A stretch of 64,000 nucleotides of DNA, taken from NCBI RefSeq assembly GCF_028649395.1, contig NZ_JAQSUW010000017.1:256116-320115 (forward strand), in the 5' to 3' direction. This document shows positions 1 to 8,102 of the stretch, one piece after another. The first letter of the stretch is position 1. Each line of letters opens with the position of its first letter. The translations under genes were made by a program, and so were the position numbers. Source of the DNA: Pseudomonas sp. Gutcm_11s. GTDB taxonomy: Bacteria > Pseudomonadota > Gammaproteobacteria > Pseudomonadales > Pseudomonadaceae. The notes beneath the pieces were generated by a model. It did not search any database. It was not told the DNA's origin and saw only the letters and a list, made by a program, of their open reading frames with translations.

Positions 1-1151
1 GCCGGGCGTGACTCCACCAGCTCGCCGGCATCGCGATTGCCGGGCAGGGTCAGCAGCTGGGAGCCGAGGTTGAGCACCAGCGCCTCGCGGGAGAATACCC
101 CGCTGCCCAGTGCGTAGAACGCAGCGATCAGCTCGCGCAGGCCGAATGGCAGGCGCCAGCGGATGCGCAGTGCCGAGCCGAAGCCGGCGGCGCGCTGGCG
201 CAGGTGCAGTTCGATTTCCTCGTTGGCCAGGCTGCCGCCGGCCTCCTGCCAGTCCTGCAGGCAGCGCAGCAGGGCCAGTTCGCCGATGTTGTGCAGCAGG
301 CCGGCGGTGTAGCACAGCTCGTGATCCAGGCGCAGTTGCGCCGCCAGCCAGTGGGCCAGCTCGGCGCTGCGCTGGGCGCGCTCGCCGACCTGGATGGCCA
401 GTTCGGCCAGGCGCGGGTCGCGCAGGCGGGCGTTGCGCTGCACGGCCAGGCCCAGCACCAGATTCAGCGTGCGCGGCACGCCCAGGCGCTGCAGTGCCTG
501 TGGCAGGGTCTGGCAGGCACCTCCACGCTGCTCGGCGGCGCTGTTCGCCGCGGCGATCAGGCGCGCGGTGATCTGCGGGTCGCGGGCGAACTCGCGGGCC
601 AGCTGGCCGAGGTCGGTCTCGCTGGCGCGCAGGCTGTTGCTCACCGCGTCACGGATATCAGCCAGCAGAGGTGCGCCCTGACCCTCCTCGCGAACGCTGT
701 CGAGATACTGGCCGAGGTCGTTGACCAGCAACGGCGTCGGCGTGAGATGGCTTTCGTTGCAGGCGCTGGGCAGCAGGCTGCTCAGGCGTTGGCGCAGGTG
801 CTCGGCATTGAAGGGCTTGGCCAGGTAGGCGGTGGGGGCGAGTGGCAGCACGGCGCGCACGCTGTTGGCGTCTACCCGGTTGCTGATCAGCACGCAGGGC
901 AGTGCAGGTGTGCGTGGGTGGCGGCGCAGCTGGCGCAGCAACTCGATGCCGTCGAGGCCTGGCAGCTCGCCATCGGCGATCACCAGGTCGGGCAGGTGCC
1001 GGCGGCAGCGCGCCAGGGCCGATTCGCCATCGGAAAAGCGCTGTATGCGCGCGTCCTTGCGGATATCCAGGACAAGTTGGGTAAGCAGATCGGCGGTCCA
1101 GGGGTCGGCTTCGGCGATGAGAACTTCCGGTGTTGCAGCCGGGGTGGACAT
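1..1151 (-). CDS. Receiver-HDOD response regulator, C-terminus cut by the window edge
   Basis: The reading frame starts at the ATG complementary to 1149-1151 and runs off the left edge after 383 codons without a stop. The N-terminus is a CheY-like receiver: an acidic pocket (IAEAD), a phosphoacceptor Asp in LVIADGELPG and a conserved Lys in YLAKPF. The rest is an HDOD domain (AANSAAEQRGG, LCYTAGLLHNIGELALL). It is clearly paralogous over its full length to the 396-residue protein encoded at 3439-4629, so only about 15-25 residues should be missing. HDOD proteins act as signalling scaffolds in stress, motility or c-di-GMP control; the partner of this one cannot be read from the sequence. Confidence 0.85.
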   Translation of the reverse strand, partial: MSTPAATPEVLIAEADPWTADLLTQLVLDIRKDARIQRFSDGESALARCRRHLPDLVIADGELPGLDGIELLRQLRRHPRTPALPCVLISNRVDANSVRAVLPLAPTAYLAKPFNAEHLRQRLSSLLPSACNESHLTPTPLLVNDLGQYLDSVREEGQGAPLLADIRDAVSNSLRASETDLGQLAREFARDPQITARLIAAANSAAEQRGGACQTLPQALQRLGVPRTLNLVLGLAVQRNARLRDPRLAELAIQVGERAQRSAELAHWLAAQLRLDHELCYTAGLLHNIGELALLRCLQDWQEAGGSLANEEIELHLRQRAAGFGSALRIRWRLPFGLRELIAAFYALGSGVFSREALVLNLGSQLLTLPGNRDAGELVESRP

Positions 1152-1299
1152 GAGGGCCTCGGGGTGATGGCGAAATAATGGCGCCAGGATGGCGGCGCGC
1201 ATTCTACGGGGCGGACCGACGCCGGCCAAACGATCCCGATGAAATGCTGCGCAGGGCGTCAGGATAACGCTTTCGCGGCTCCGCTTAGACCGCTCTGGA

Positions 1300-1869
1300 T
1301 CAATATTCCTGAGGGTTTTTCGGCAGCTGCGCTTCGATCAGCGTACGGCTGGCCGCCAGTACTTCCTCCTGGCGCGCGGGGCTCGCCAGCATGCGTGCCA
1401 CCACCAGGGCGCCGACGCACTGGGCCAGCAGTGCCCAGGCCAGTTGCGGGTCCTGCAGCTCCTCGCCCCACGCCTGTTGCAGGCGCACCAGCCAGTGTTC
1501 GGTCTGCTCGCGCACGGCGAGGCCGGCGCGGGCGATCTCCGGGCCCAGCGTGGGCAGGGCGCAGCCGCTGTCCGGCTGCTCCACGTGCTTCATGTTGAGG
1601 TAGATGTCCAGGCAGCGGCGCAGCTTGTCCTGGCCGCCCTCGCCGGTGCCGAGCAGGGCGACGCTGTGGCTCAGCTCGCGCTCGACGATGGCGGCGAACA
1701 GCTCGTCCTTGGAGGCGAAGTGGCCATAGAAGGCGCCGCCGGTCAGGCCGATGGCCTTCATCAGGCCGTCCACCCCGGTAGCCGCGAAGCCGCCGCGCTT
1801 GGCCAGGGCGCCGCTGCTGGCGAGCAGTTTCTCGCGGGTCTGGGCCTTGTGTTCGCTGGAATAGCGCAT
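1300..1869 (-). CDS. TetR/AcrR family transcriptional regulator
   Basis: 189 residues. The N-terminus has the TetR helix-turn-helix (TREKLLASSGALAKRGGFAATGVDGLMKAIGLTGGAFYGHF, residues 9-49) and the C-terminal part matches the TetR_C ligand domain of regulators controlling small oxidoreductases. A longer in-frame start at 2022 would run through the divergent SDR gene and its promoter; the ATG at 1869 begins just before the HTH and is preferred. It is divergent from the SDR gene with an 82-bp AT-rich gap holding the sequence ACTAAATGATCGTTTA, a likely operator. It probably represses that gene and perhaps the isomerase after it; the inducer is unknown. Confidence 0.85.
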   Translation of the reverse strand: MRYSSEHKAQTREKLLASSGALAKRGGFAATGVDGLMKAIGLTGGAFYGHFASKDELFAAIVERELSHSVALLGTGEGGQDKLRRCLDIYLNMKHVEQPDSGCALPTLGPEIARAGLAVREQTEHWLVRLQQAWGEELQDPQLAWALLAQCVGALVVARMLASPARQEEVLAASRTLIEAQLPKNPQEY

Positions 1870-1905
1870 GCTGGAATCCTGCTTGACGAGTGCCGCGAGC
1901 ATAGC

Positions 1906-1951
1906 ATAACGTTTCTTTACTAAATGATCGTTTATCAATGAGGTGGGCGGC
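1906..1951. promoter_or_regulatory. Divergent promoter/operator between TetR regulator and SDR gene
   Basis: The gap between the divergent starts at 1869 and 1952 is much richer in A/T than its surroundings. It contains AACGTTTCTTTACTAAATG followed by ATCGTTTATCAATGAGG. The half-like words AACG and CGTT recur (AACGTTT, ATCGTTTA), as expected of a TetR-family operator. An AGGTGGG ribosome-binding site precedes the SDR ATG. Operator identity is inferred from position. Confidence 0.4.
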
Positions 1952-2686
1952 ATGAGCGAGAACAACAAGAAGGTGGTGCTGGTGATCGGTGCCGGCGATG
2001 CGACCGGCGGAGCCATCGCCAAACGCTTCGCCCGCGAGGGCTATGTGGCCTGCGTGACCCGGCGGAGCGCCGACAAGCTGCAGCCGCTGGTCGACGAGAT
2101 TCGCGCCGCCGGAGGCGAGGCCCACGGCTTCGCCTCCGATGCGCGCAAGGAAGAGGAAGTGGCGGCGCTGGTAGAGGGCATCGAGCGCGACATCGGTCCG
2201 ATCGAGGCCTTCGTCTTCAACATCGGCGCCAACGTGCCGTGCAGCATCCTCGACGAGACCGCGCGCAAGTACTTCAAGATCTGGGAGATGGCCTGCTTCT
2301 CGGCTTTCCTCACCGGCCAGGCCGTGGCGCGGCGCATGGTCACCCGCGGCCGCGGCACCATCCTCTTCACTGGTGCCACCGCCGGCCTGCGCGGCGCCTC
2401 GCACTTCGCTGCCTTCGCCGGCGCCAAGCACGGCGTACGCGCCCTGGCGCAGAGCATGGCGCGCGAACTGGGGCCGCGGAACATCCATGTCGCCCATGTG
2501 GTGGTGGACGGTGCCATCGACACCGCCTTCATCCGCGATACCTTCCCGGACATCTATGCGCGCAAGGATGAGGACGGCATCCTCGATCCCGATCATATCG
2601 CCGACAACTACTGGTTCCTGCACGCCCAGCCGCGCGATGCCTGGACCTTTGAACTGGATCTGCGCCCCTGGATGGAGAAGTGGTAA
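1952..2686 (+). CDS. SDR-fold protein lacking the catalytic Ser and Tyr
   Basis: 244 residues. It has a short-chain dehydrogenase Rossmann fold with a glycine-rich dinucleotide loop (VIGAGDATGGAIA, 11-23) and the usual SDR length. The canonical YxxxK motif is FAGAK at 155-159: Lys is kept but Tyr is Phe. The catalytic Ser position is Ala142 (GATAG). It may be a non-catalytic binding protein, or use another chemistry. The ATG at 1952 has an AGGTGGG ribosome-binding site; an in-frame GTG lies three codons earlier. It is divergent from a TetR gene and 162 bp upstream of an isomerase on the same strand. Confidence 0.8.
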   Translation: MSENNKKVVLVIGAGDATGGAIAKRFAREGYVACVTRRSADKLQPLVDEIRAAGGEAHGFASDARKEEEVAALVEGIERDIGPIEAFVFNIGANVPCSILDETARKYFKIWEMACFSAFLTGQAVARRMVTRGRGTILFTGATAGLRGASHFAAFAGAKHGVRALAQSMARELGPRNIHVAHVVVDGAIDTAFIRDTFPDIYARKDEDGILDPDHIADNYWFLHAQPRDAWTFELDLRPWMEKW

Positions 2687-2848
2687 CGGCTGGCTGCGCG
2701 GCGCTGATGCGTCGTTGGCGAATCGGTGCGAAATGCTCATTGGCTACAGCCAGCTGCGCTTTCTCCCCGACCCGCCGCCTAGCCTGAGCGCCGCTCGCTC
2801 AGCCTCGACTCCGAACAGACAACAACAAACAAAAAAGAGAAAAACGCC

Positions 2849-3442
2849 ATGAGCAAGACCGTCGAGTTCTATTTCGATTTCGGTAGCCCCACCACCTACC
2901 TGGCCTGGACCCAGCTGCCGGCGCTGTGCGCCGAGACCGGCGCGAGCCTGGTGTACAAGCCGATGCTGCTCGGCGGCGTGTTCCAGGCCACCGGCAATGC
3001 CTCGCCGGTGACCATCCCGGCCAAGGGCCGCTTCATGCTCCAGGACCTGGCGCGTTATGCCCGTCGTTACCAGGTGCCGATGCAGTTCAATCCGCACTTC
3101 CCGATCAACACCCTGGGCCTAATGCGCGCCGCCGTGGCGGTGCAGGAACGCCTGCCGGAGCGTTTCGAGGCATTCCTCAAGCTGGTCTTCGAGGCCATGT
3201 GGGTCGAGGCGCGCAACCTCGGCGACCTGGCGGTGCTGGGCGAGGTGCTGGCCAAGGGTGGTTTCGAACCGCAGCAACTGTTGGCGCTGAGCGGCGAGCA
3301 GGCGACCAAGGACCAGCTCAAAGCCAACACCGACGAGGCGATCAAGCGTGGCGTGTTCGGCGCGCCGGCGATGTTCGTCGGCAACGAGCTGTTCTTCGGC
3401 CAGGACCGCCTGGACTTCGTGCGCGAAGCCCTGCAGGCCTAG
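2849..3442 (+). CDS. 2-hydroxychromene-2-carboxylate isomerase family protein (kappa-class GST fold)
   Basis: 197 residues of DsbA/kappa-GST fold. The N-terminal VEFYFDFGSPTTYLAW carries the Ser (residue 13) that takes the place of the thioredoxin CxxC and binds glutathione in HCCA isomerases. The C-terminal KRGVFGAPAMFVGNELFFGQDRLDFV is the family cis-Pro loop and closing motif. HCCA isomerase acts in naphthalene degradation with glutathione, but no other naphthalene genes are here, so the substrate is probably different. It may form a unit with the upstream SDR gene. Its stop codon overlaps the stop of the convergent HDOD gene. Confidence 0.85.
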   Translation: MSKTVEFYFDFGSPTTYLAWTQLPALCAETGASLVYKPMLLGGVFQATGNASPVTIPAKGRFMLQDLARYARRYQVPMQFNPHFPINTLGLMRAAVAVQERLPERFEAFLKLVFEAMWVEARNLGDLAVLGEVLAKGGFEPQQLLALSGEQATKDQLKANTDEAIKRGVFGAPAMFVGNELFFGQDRLDFVREALQA

Positions 3443-4629
3443 CTCAGCTCCAGCTCGGGCAGTGAGCCGAGCAGGCTGGGGTTCAGCGCGAGCATCTTCG
3501 CCGCGCGGCTGTTGGCCAGGCCGCGCGGGTCTTCGCCCTCCGGCAGCTCGCTGGCGAGCCGCGCGAGGTGCAGGATCAGCGCCTCGCGCGAGTACACGCC
3601 GCTACCCAGCTGGAAGCACGCCGCGATCAGCTGGCGCAGTTCCAGCGGCAGGCGCCAGCGGGTACGTAGGGCCGAGCCGAAGGGGGCCGCGTGCTGGCGC
3701 AGGGCGCCTTCCACCTTCTCCGCGCTGAGCTCGCTGCCGCCCAGGTCGCACCAGTCCTGAATGCTGCGCAGCACCGCCAGGTCGCCGAGCAGGTGCAGCA
3801 GGCCGGCGGTGTAGCAGCGCTCGCCGTCGGCGCCCAGCAGCAGTGCCAGCCAGTGCGCGAGCTTGGCCACCCGCTGCGACTGGCGCCAGATGCGCTGCCC
3901 CGGTTCCTGCAGCTGCTCCTGCTCCAGGCTGATGCTGCGTTGCAGCGCCAGGCCCAGGGCCAGATTCAGGCTCTGCTTGAGGCCGAGGCGGGGCAGGGCC
4001 TGGGCCAGGGTCTGGCAGTTGCTGCCGCAGTGCTGAGCGGCGCTGTTGGCGGCGGCGATCAGCTGCGCGGTGAGTTGCGGGTCCTGGCGGAACAGCTGCT
4101 CCAGTTCGCCGAGGTCGTGGCCTTCCGGCTCCATGCAGCGGCGCAGGGCCTCCTGCACATTGCGCAGCAGCGGCGCGCCGGTGGCGTCCTCGCGGTGCTT
4201 GGTCAGGTAGTCGGTCAGCGCTTCCTCGATCGGTGCGGGGCTCTGGCTGTACTCCTGCTCCGGCGGCAGGGCCTGGCGCAGGCGGCGCAGGAGGTCCTCC
4301 ACATCGAACGGTTTGCTGAGGAAGGCGGTGGGCGCCAGCGGCATCACCTCGCGCACGCTGCGCGCGTCGATGCCGGCGGCGATCAGGAAGAACGGCAGCG
4401 GTGGCTGGCGGCGCTGCTTGCGCAGCTCGCGCAGCAGTTCCAGGCCGCCGCCGCCAGGCAGGTTGAAGTCGGCGATCAGCAGGTCCGGCAGGGCATGGCT
4501 GCAGCGTGAGCGCACGCTGGGCACATCATTGAGCAGCTCCAGGCGGGCATTGGGATGCTGGCTGCGCACCAGCTGGGCGAGCAGCTCGGCGGTCCAGCGG
4601 TCGGCATCGGCGATGATCACATTGGGCAT
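3439..4629 (-). CDS. Receiver-HDOD response regulator (intact paralogue)
   Basis: 396 residues. An N-terminal receiver (about 1-120) has the acidic pocket ADAD (7-10), phosphoacceptor Asp54 (LLIADFNLPGG) and Lys in FLSKPFD. A C-terminal HDOD domain follows (about 165-360; AANSAAQHCGSNCQTLAQALPRLGLKQSLNLALGLALQ and CYTAGLLHLLGDLAVL). It lacks the HD-GYP signature, so phosphodiesterase activity is not expected. It is a paralogue of the gene at the left window edge in the same orientation, with about 2.3 kb of unrelated genes between. No sensor kinase gene is adjacent. The exact partner and output are unknown. Confidence 0.87.
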   Translation of the reverse strand: MPNVIIADADRWTAELLAQLVRSQHPNARLELLNDVPSVRSRCSHALPDLLIADFNLPGGGGLELLRELRKQRRQPPLPFFLIAAGIDARSVREVMPLAPTAFLSKPFDVEDLLRRLRQALPPEQEYSQSPAPIEEALTDYLTKHREDATGAPLLRNVQEALRRCMEPEGHDLGELEQLFRQDPQLTAQLIAAANSAAQHCGSNCQTLAQALPRLGLKQSLNLALGLALQRSISLEQEQLQEPGQRIWRQSQRVAKLAHWLALLLGADGERCYTAGLLHLLGDLAVLRSIQDWCDLGGSELSAEKVEGALRQHAAPFGSALRTRWRLPLELRQLIAACFQLGSGVYSREALILHLARLASELPEGEDPRGLANSRAAKMLALNPSLLGSLPELELS

Positions 4630-4733
4630 GAGTTATCGGGCCGCAGGTGTCGAATGGATGGCGCCAGGCGGCGCGTAACCAGCAGCGTAGACAATTCGCT
4701 TCGACGCGGCCCGGCGATGGCCGAATGCCGGGC

Positions 4734-4758
4734 AAAAAAAGACCCGCCGAAGCGGGTC
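4734..4758 (-). terminator. Rho-independent terminator after gabT
   Basis: A perfect 7-bp stem (GACCCGC/GCGGGTC) with loop CGAA is followed on the minus strand by seven T residues, 90 bp beyond the gabT stop. Confidence 0.85.
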
Positions 4759-4848
4759 ATGAGGGAGTCGCCCGGCCTGGTGAGACCGCGGGCGAATCTG
4801 GACCGCCCCCATGCACTAGGGGCGGCACGCAGGATCGTGAGCCAGGCC

Positions 4849-6126
4849 TCAGACCAGCTCGTCGAAGCACTCGGCGACGATGGCGATGCCTTTTTCCAGC
4901 TGGGCATCGGGGATGGTTACCGGCATCAGGAAGCGCAGCACGTTGTAGTAGGTGCCGCAGGACAGCAGGATCAGGCCCTTCTCGCGCGCCTTGGCGACGA
5001 CCTTGCCAACCAGCTCGGCAGCCGGCTTGCTGTGGTCACCGCCCTCGAACAGCTCGATGGCGACCATCGAACCCAGGCCGCGCACGTCACCGATGACCTT
5101 GTGCTTGGCGGCGATGGCGTTGAGGCCGACCTTGAGCTTCTCGCCCACGGCTTGCGAACGCTCCAGCAGTTTCTCTTCGTCGAATACCTTGAGCACGGCC
5201 AGGGCCGCGGCGCAGGCGATCGGGCTGCCGGCATAGGTGCCGCCCAGGCCGCCCGGGGCGATGCTGTCCATGATCTCGGCCTTGCCGCACACGCCGGAGA
5301 TGGGGAAGCCGCCGCCGACCGATTTGGCGAAGGTGGTCAGGTCCGGGGTCACGCCCAGCTGCTCGGTGGCGAAGAAGGTGCCGGTACGGCCGGCGCCGGT
5401 CTGTACTTCGTCGGCGATCAGCAGGATGCCGTGGGCATCGCACAGGGCGCGCAGGCGCTTCATGAAGGCCGGGGAGTTGACGTAGAAGCCACCCTCGCCC
5501 TGGACCGGCTCGATGATGATCGCGGCGATGTCCTGCGGCTGGGCGTCGTTCTTGAAGATGCGTTCGATGCTGGCGATCGACTCGTCTTCGCTGACGCCGT
5601 GCAGCGGGCACGGAGCCAGGGCGCGGAACACGCCGCCCGGCATCAGGCCCATGCCGGCGGAGTAGGGCGCGACCTTGCCGGTCAGCGACAGGGTCATCAT
5701 GGTGCGGCCGTGGTAGGCGCCGGTGAAGGCGATCACGCCGGCGCGGCCGGTGGCGGCACGGGCGATCTTCACTGCGTTCTCGACGGCTTCGGAGCCGGAG
5801 GTGACCAGCAGGGTCTTCTTGGCGAAGTCGCCCGGTACGCGCTTGGCGATCTCTTCGCAGAGCTCGATGTAGGGCTCATAGGCCAGCACCTGGAAGCAGG
5901 TGTGGGTCAGCTTGGTCAGCTGTTCCTGTACGGCAGCGATCACCTTCGGGTGCAGGTGGCCGGTGTTCAGCACGGCGATACCGCCGGCGAAGTCGATGTA
6001 CTCGCGGCCGTCGACGTCCCACACGGTGGCGTTCTCGGCGCGCTCGGCGACGATCGGGTGGATCTGGCTGACGCCACGGGCCACGGCGGCCTGGCGACGT
6101 TGCAGGAGGGATTCGTTCTTGCTCAT
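4849..6126 (-). CDS. gabT: 4-aminobutyrate aminotransferase
   Basis: 425 residues, the usual length for class III PLP aminotransferases. It transfers the amino group of GABA to 2-oxoglutarate, giving succinate semialdehyde and glutamate. Visible signatures are the cofactor-phosphate region TSGSEAVENAVKIARAATGR, the Asp motif LLIADEVQTGAGRTGTFFA and the PLP-binding Lys in TTFAKSVGGGFPISG. It is on the same strand as gabD, with a 193-bp gap holding a hairpin. It would consume the GABA made by the spu/agu genes at the other end of the window. Confidence 0.95.
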   Translation of the reverse strand: MSKNESLLQRRQAAVARGVSQIHPIVAERAENATVWDVDGREYIDFAGGIAVLNTGHLHPKVIAAVQEQLTKLTHTCFQVLAYEPYIELCEEIAKRVPGDFAKKTLLVTSGSEAVENAVKIARAATGRAGVIAFTGAYHGRTMMTLSLTGKVAPYSAGMGLMPGGVFRALAPCPLHGVSEDESIASIERIFKNDAQPQDIAAIIIEPVQGEGGFYVNSPAFMKRLRALCDAHGILLIADEVQTGAGRTGTFFATEQLGVTPDLTTFAKSVGGGFPISGVCGKAEIMDSIAPGGLGGTYAGSPIACAAALAVLKVFDEEKLLERSQAVGEKLKVGLNAIAAKHKVIGDVRGLGSMVAIELFEGGDHSKPAAELVGKVVAKAREKGLILLSCGTYYNVLRFLMPVTIPDAQLEKGIAIVAECFDELV

Positions 6127-6270
6127 GTTGTCCTCATAAGCCGCTTATGGCGACTCGGTCCAAGGATGATGACGGGGCGAGCGACGCTGCAGCTAACGAT
6201 GATCGAACTGCTGTCTACTCGCTGGCCGTCGGCTGGGTTAGCCGGTGCCACCACCGGAAACGCCGACGCC

Positions 6271-6297
6271 GGGTAGCACGGCTTCTGCCTGCTACCC
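6271..6297 (-). other. Intercistronic hairpin between gabD and gabT
   Basis: An 8-bp inverted repeat (GGGTAGCA/TGCTACCC, loop 11 nt) lies between gabD and gabT and has no T-run on the minus strand. It may mark an RNA processing or stability element rather than a terminator. Confidence 0.45.
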
Positions 6298-6319
6298 GAC
6301 ACCCACGGAAATGCTTGAA

Positions 6320-7771
6320 TCAGATGCCGCCGAGGCAGAGGTACTTGATTTCCAGGTAGTCCTCGATGCCGTACTTGGAGCCTTCACGGCCCAGGCCGGA
6401 AGCCTTCATGCCGCCGAACGGCGCCACTTCGTTGGAGATCAGGCCGGTGTTGATGCCGACCATGCCGTACTCCAGGGCCTCGGCCACGCGGAACACGCGG
6501 CCCAGGTCGCGGGCGTAGAAGTAGGAGGCCAGGCCGAACTCGGTGTCGTTGGATATGGCGATCACGTCGGCCTCGTCCTTGAAGCGGAACACCGGGGCCA
6601 GCGGGCCGAAGGTCTCTTCCTTGGCCACGGCAGCGTTGTTCGGCACGTTGATCAGGATGGTCGGCTCGAAGAAGCTGCCGCCCAGGGCATGCGGCTTGCC
6701 GCCGAGGGCCAGGGTGGCGCCTTTGCCGACGGCGTCGGCAATGTGTTCCTCGACCTTGGCCACGGCCTTGTTGTCGATCAGCGGGCCGGTGGTGGTGCCG
6801 GTTTCCAGGCCGTTACCGATGTTCAGCTTGGCTACGGCGACCTTGAGCTTTTCGACGAAGGCGTCGTACACGCCATCCTGTACGTACAGGCGGTTGGCGC
6901 ACACGCAGGTCTGGCCGTTGTTACGGAACTTGGAGATCAGCGCGCCATCGACAGCGGCGTCCAGGTCGGCGTCGTCGAAGACGATGAACGGCGCGTTGCC
7001 GCCCAGTTCCAGGGACACCTTCTTGATGTCCTTGGCGCATTCGGCCATCAGCTGGCGGCCGATTTCGGTGGAGCCGGTGAAGCTCAGCTTGCGCACGATC
7101 GGGTTGCTGGTCAGCTCGGAACCGATGTCGCCGGCGCTACCGGTGACCACGCTGAACACGCCAGCCGGGATGCCGGCGCGGTGCGCCAGTTCGGCCAGGG
7201 CCAGGGCGGAGTAAGGAGTCTGCGAAGCCGGCTTGAGCACCATGGTGCAGCCAGCGGCCAGGGCCGGGCCGGCCTTGCGGGTGATCATCGCCGCGGGGAA
7301 GTTCCATGGGGTGATGGCCGCGGTCACGCCGATCGGCTGCTTGATCACGATCAGGCGCTTGTCCGGCTGGTGGCCCGGGATCACGTCGCCGTAGACGCGC
7401 TTGGCTTCTTCCGCGAACCACTCGAGGAAGGAGGCGGCGTAGGCGATTTCGCCCTTGGCTTCGGCCAGCGGTTTGCCCTGCTCGAGGGTCATCAGGCGGC
7501 CGAGGTCGTCCTGGTGCTCGATCATCAGTTCGAACCAGCGGCGCAGTTTGCCGGCGCGTTCCTTGGCGGTCAGTGCACGCCAGGCCGGCAGAGCCTTGTC
7601 GGCGGCTTCGATGGCGCGGCGGGTTTCGGCGGCGCCCATCTTCGGCACGCTGCCGAGGATTTCGCCAGTGGCCGGGTTGTTGACCTTGATGGTCTGGCCG
7701 CTGTCGGCGTCCAGCCAGGTGCCGTTGACATAGGCTTGCTGGCGGAACAGCTGGGCGTCTTTCAGTTGCAT
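6320..7771 (-). CDS. gabD: NAD(P)-dependent succinate-semialdehyde dehydrogenase
   Basis: 483 residues of the aldehyde dehydrogenase superfamily. It oxidises succinate semialdehyde to succinate, completing the GABA shunt. Visible are the cofactor region TPWNFPAAMITRKAGPALAAGC, the general-base Glu motif SLELGGNAPFIVFDDAD and the catalytic Cys in NNGQTCVCANRLYVQ. The start at 7771 (MQLKDAQLF) has AGGAGAA upstream; an extended start at 7813 would run into the leader hairpin. gabT follows on the same strand. Confidence 0.95.
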   Translation of the reverse strand: MQLKDAQLFRQQAYVNGTWLDADSGQTIKVNNPATGEILGSVPKMGAAETRRAIEAADKALPAWRALTAKERAGKLRRWFELMIEHQDDLGRLMTLEQGKPLAEAKGEIAYAASFLEWFAEEAKRVYGDVIPGHQPDKRLIVIKQPIGVTAAITPWNFPAAMITRKAGPALAAGCTMVLKPASQTPYSALALAELAHRAGIPAGVFSVVTGSAGDIGSELTSNPIVRKLSFTGSTEIGRQLMAECAKDIKKVSLELGGNAPFIVFDDADLDAAVDGALISKFRNNGQTCVCANRLYVQDGVYDAFVEKLKVAVAKLNIGNGLETGTTTGPLIDNKAVAKVEEHIADAVGKGATLALGGKPHALGGSFFEPTILINVPNNAAVAKEETFGPLAPVFRFKDEADVIAISNDTEFGLASYFYARDLGRVFRVAEALEYGMVGINTGLISNEVAPFGGMKASGLGREGSKYGIEDYLEIKYLCLGGI

Positions 7772-7813
7772 GTTGTTCTCCTGGTGCACGGCGCCGATGG
7801 GGCAGGCAATCAA

Positions 7814-7845
7814 GCAAAAAAGCGGGCAGCCGAATAGCGCTGCCC
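7814..7845 (-). terminator. Terminator-like hairpin in the gabD leader
   Basis: On the minus strand a 7-bp GC-rich stem (GGGCAGC/GCTGCCC, 8-nt loop) is followed by GC and six T residues. It ends about 43 nt before the gabD ATG, too close to leave room for a promoter downstream. It may act as an attenuator in the gabD leader. Confidence 0.6.
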
Positions 7846-8102
7846 AGCGTTTGAAATGTCAAACGAATCCTAGGGCCAAGGTGGGCAAAGGGCAAGAGCT
7901 ATGTTCGATAAAACCAACAAAATAACCAAAAAGAATGAACGGCCATCCTTTCCGTCGGCTTTCCTCGTTTATGGGGGCGCAAGCGAGGCTGGGCGTGGAT
8001 TGCAGCGTTGCGGGGAGCGATGCGCGGGTCTGTTTTGCGTGTTCGATATCTAGAACGTTTGTGTCGAGAGCGACTGTAGCGCCGTTCGCCACGCACTACA
8101 GT
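7846..8102. other. Non-coding stretch between the AraC gene and gabD
   Basis: About 260 bp of lower-GC sequence (7880-7940 is A-rich) with no convincing gene. On the minus strand it should hold the gabD promoter upstream of the leader hairpin. I could not identify a clear sigma-54 or sigma-70 promoter. Confidence 0.5.

Noticed and set aside
204..1178. A 324-codon open frame on the plus strand
   Set aside because: It is antisense to the left-hand receiver-HDOD gene, which has clear domain motifs. Its Gln/Ala-rich sequence is typical of shadows.
1259..2740. A 493-codon open frame on the minus strand over the TetR and SDR genes
   Set aside because: Its sequence is low complexity and matches no family; the TetR and SDR frames have clear folds and starts.
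4555..6276. A 573-codon open frame on the plus strand
   Set aside because: It is antisense to gabT and has no domain that I recognise.
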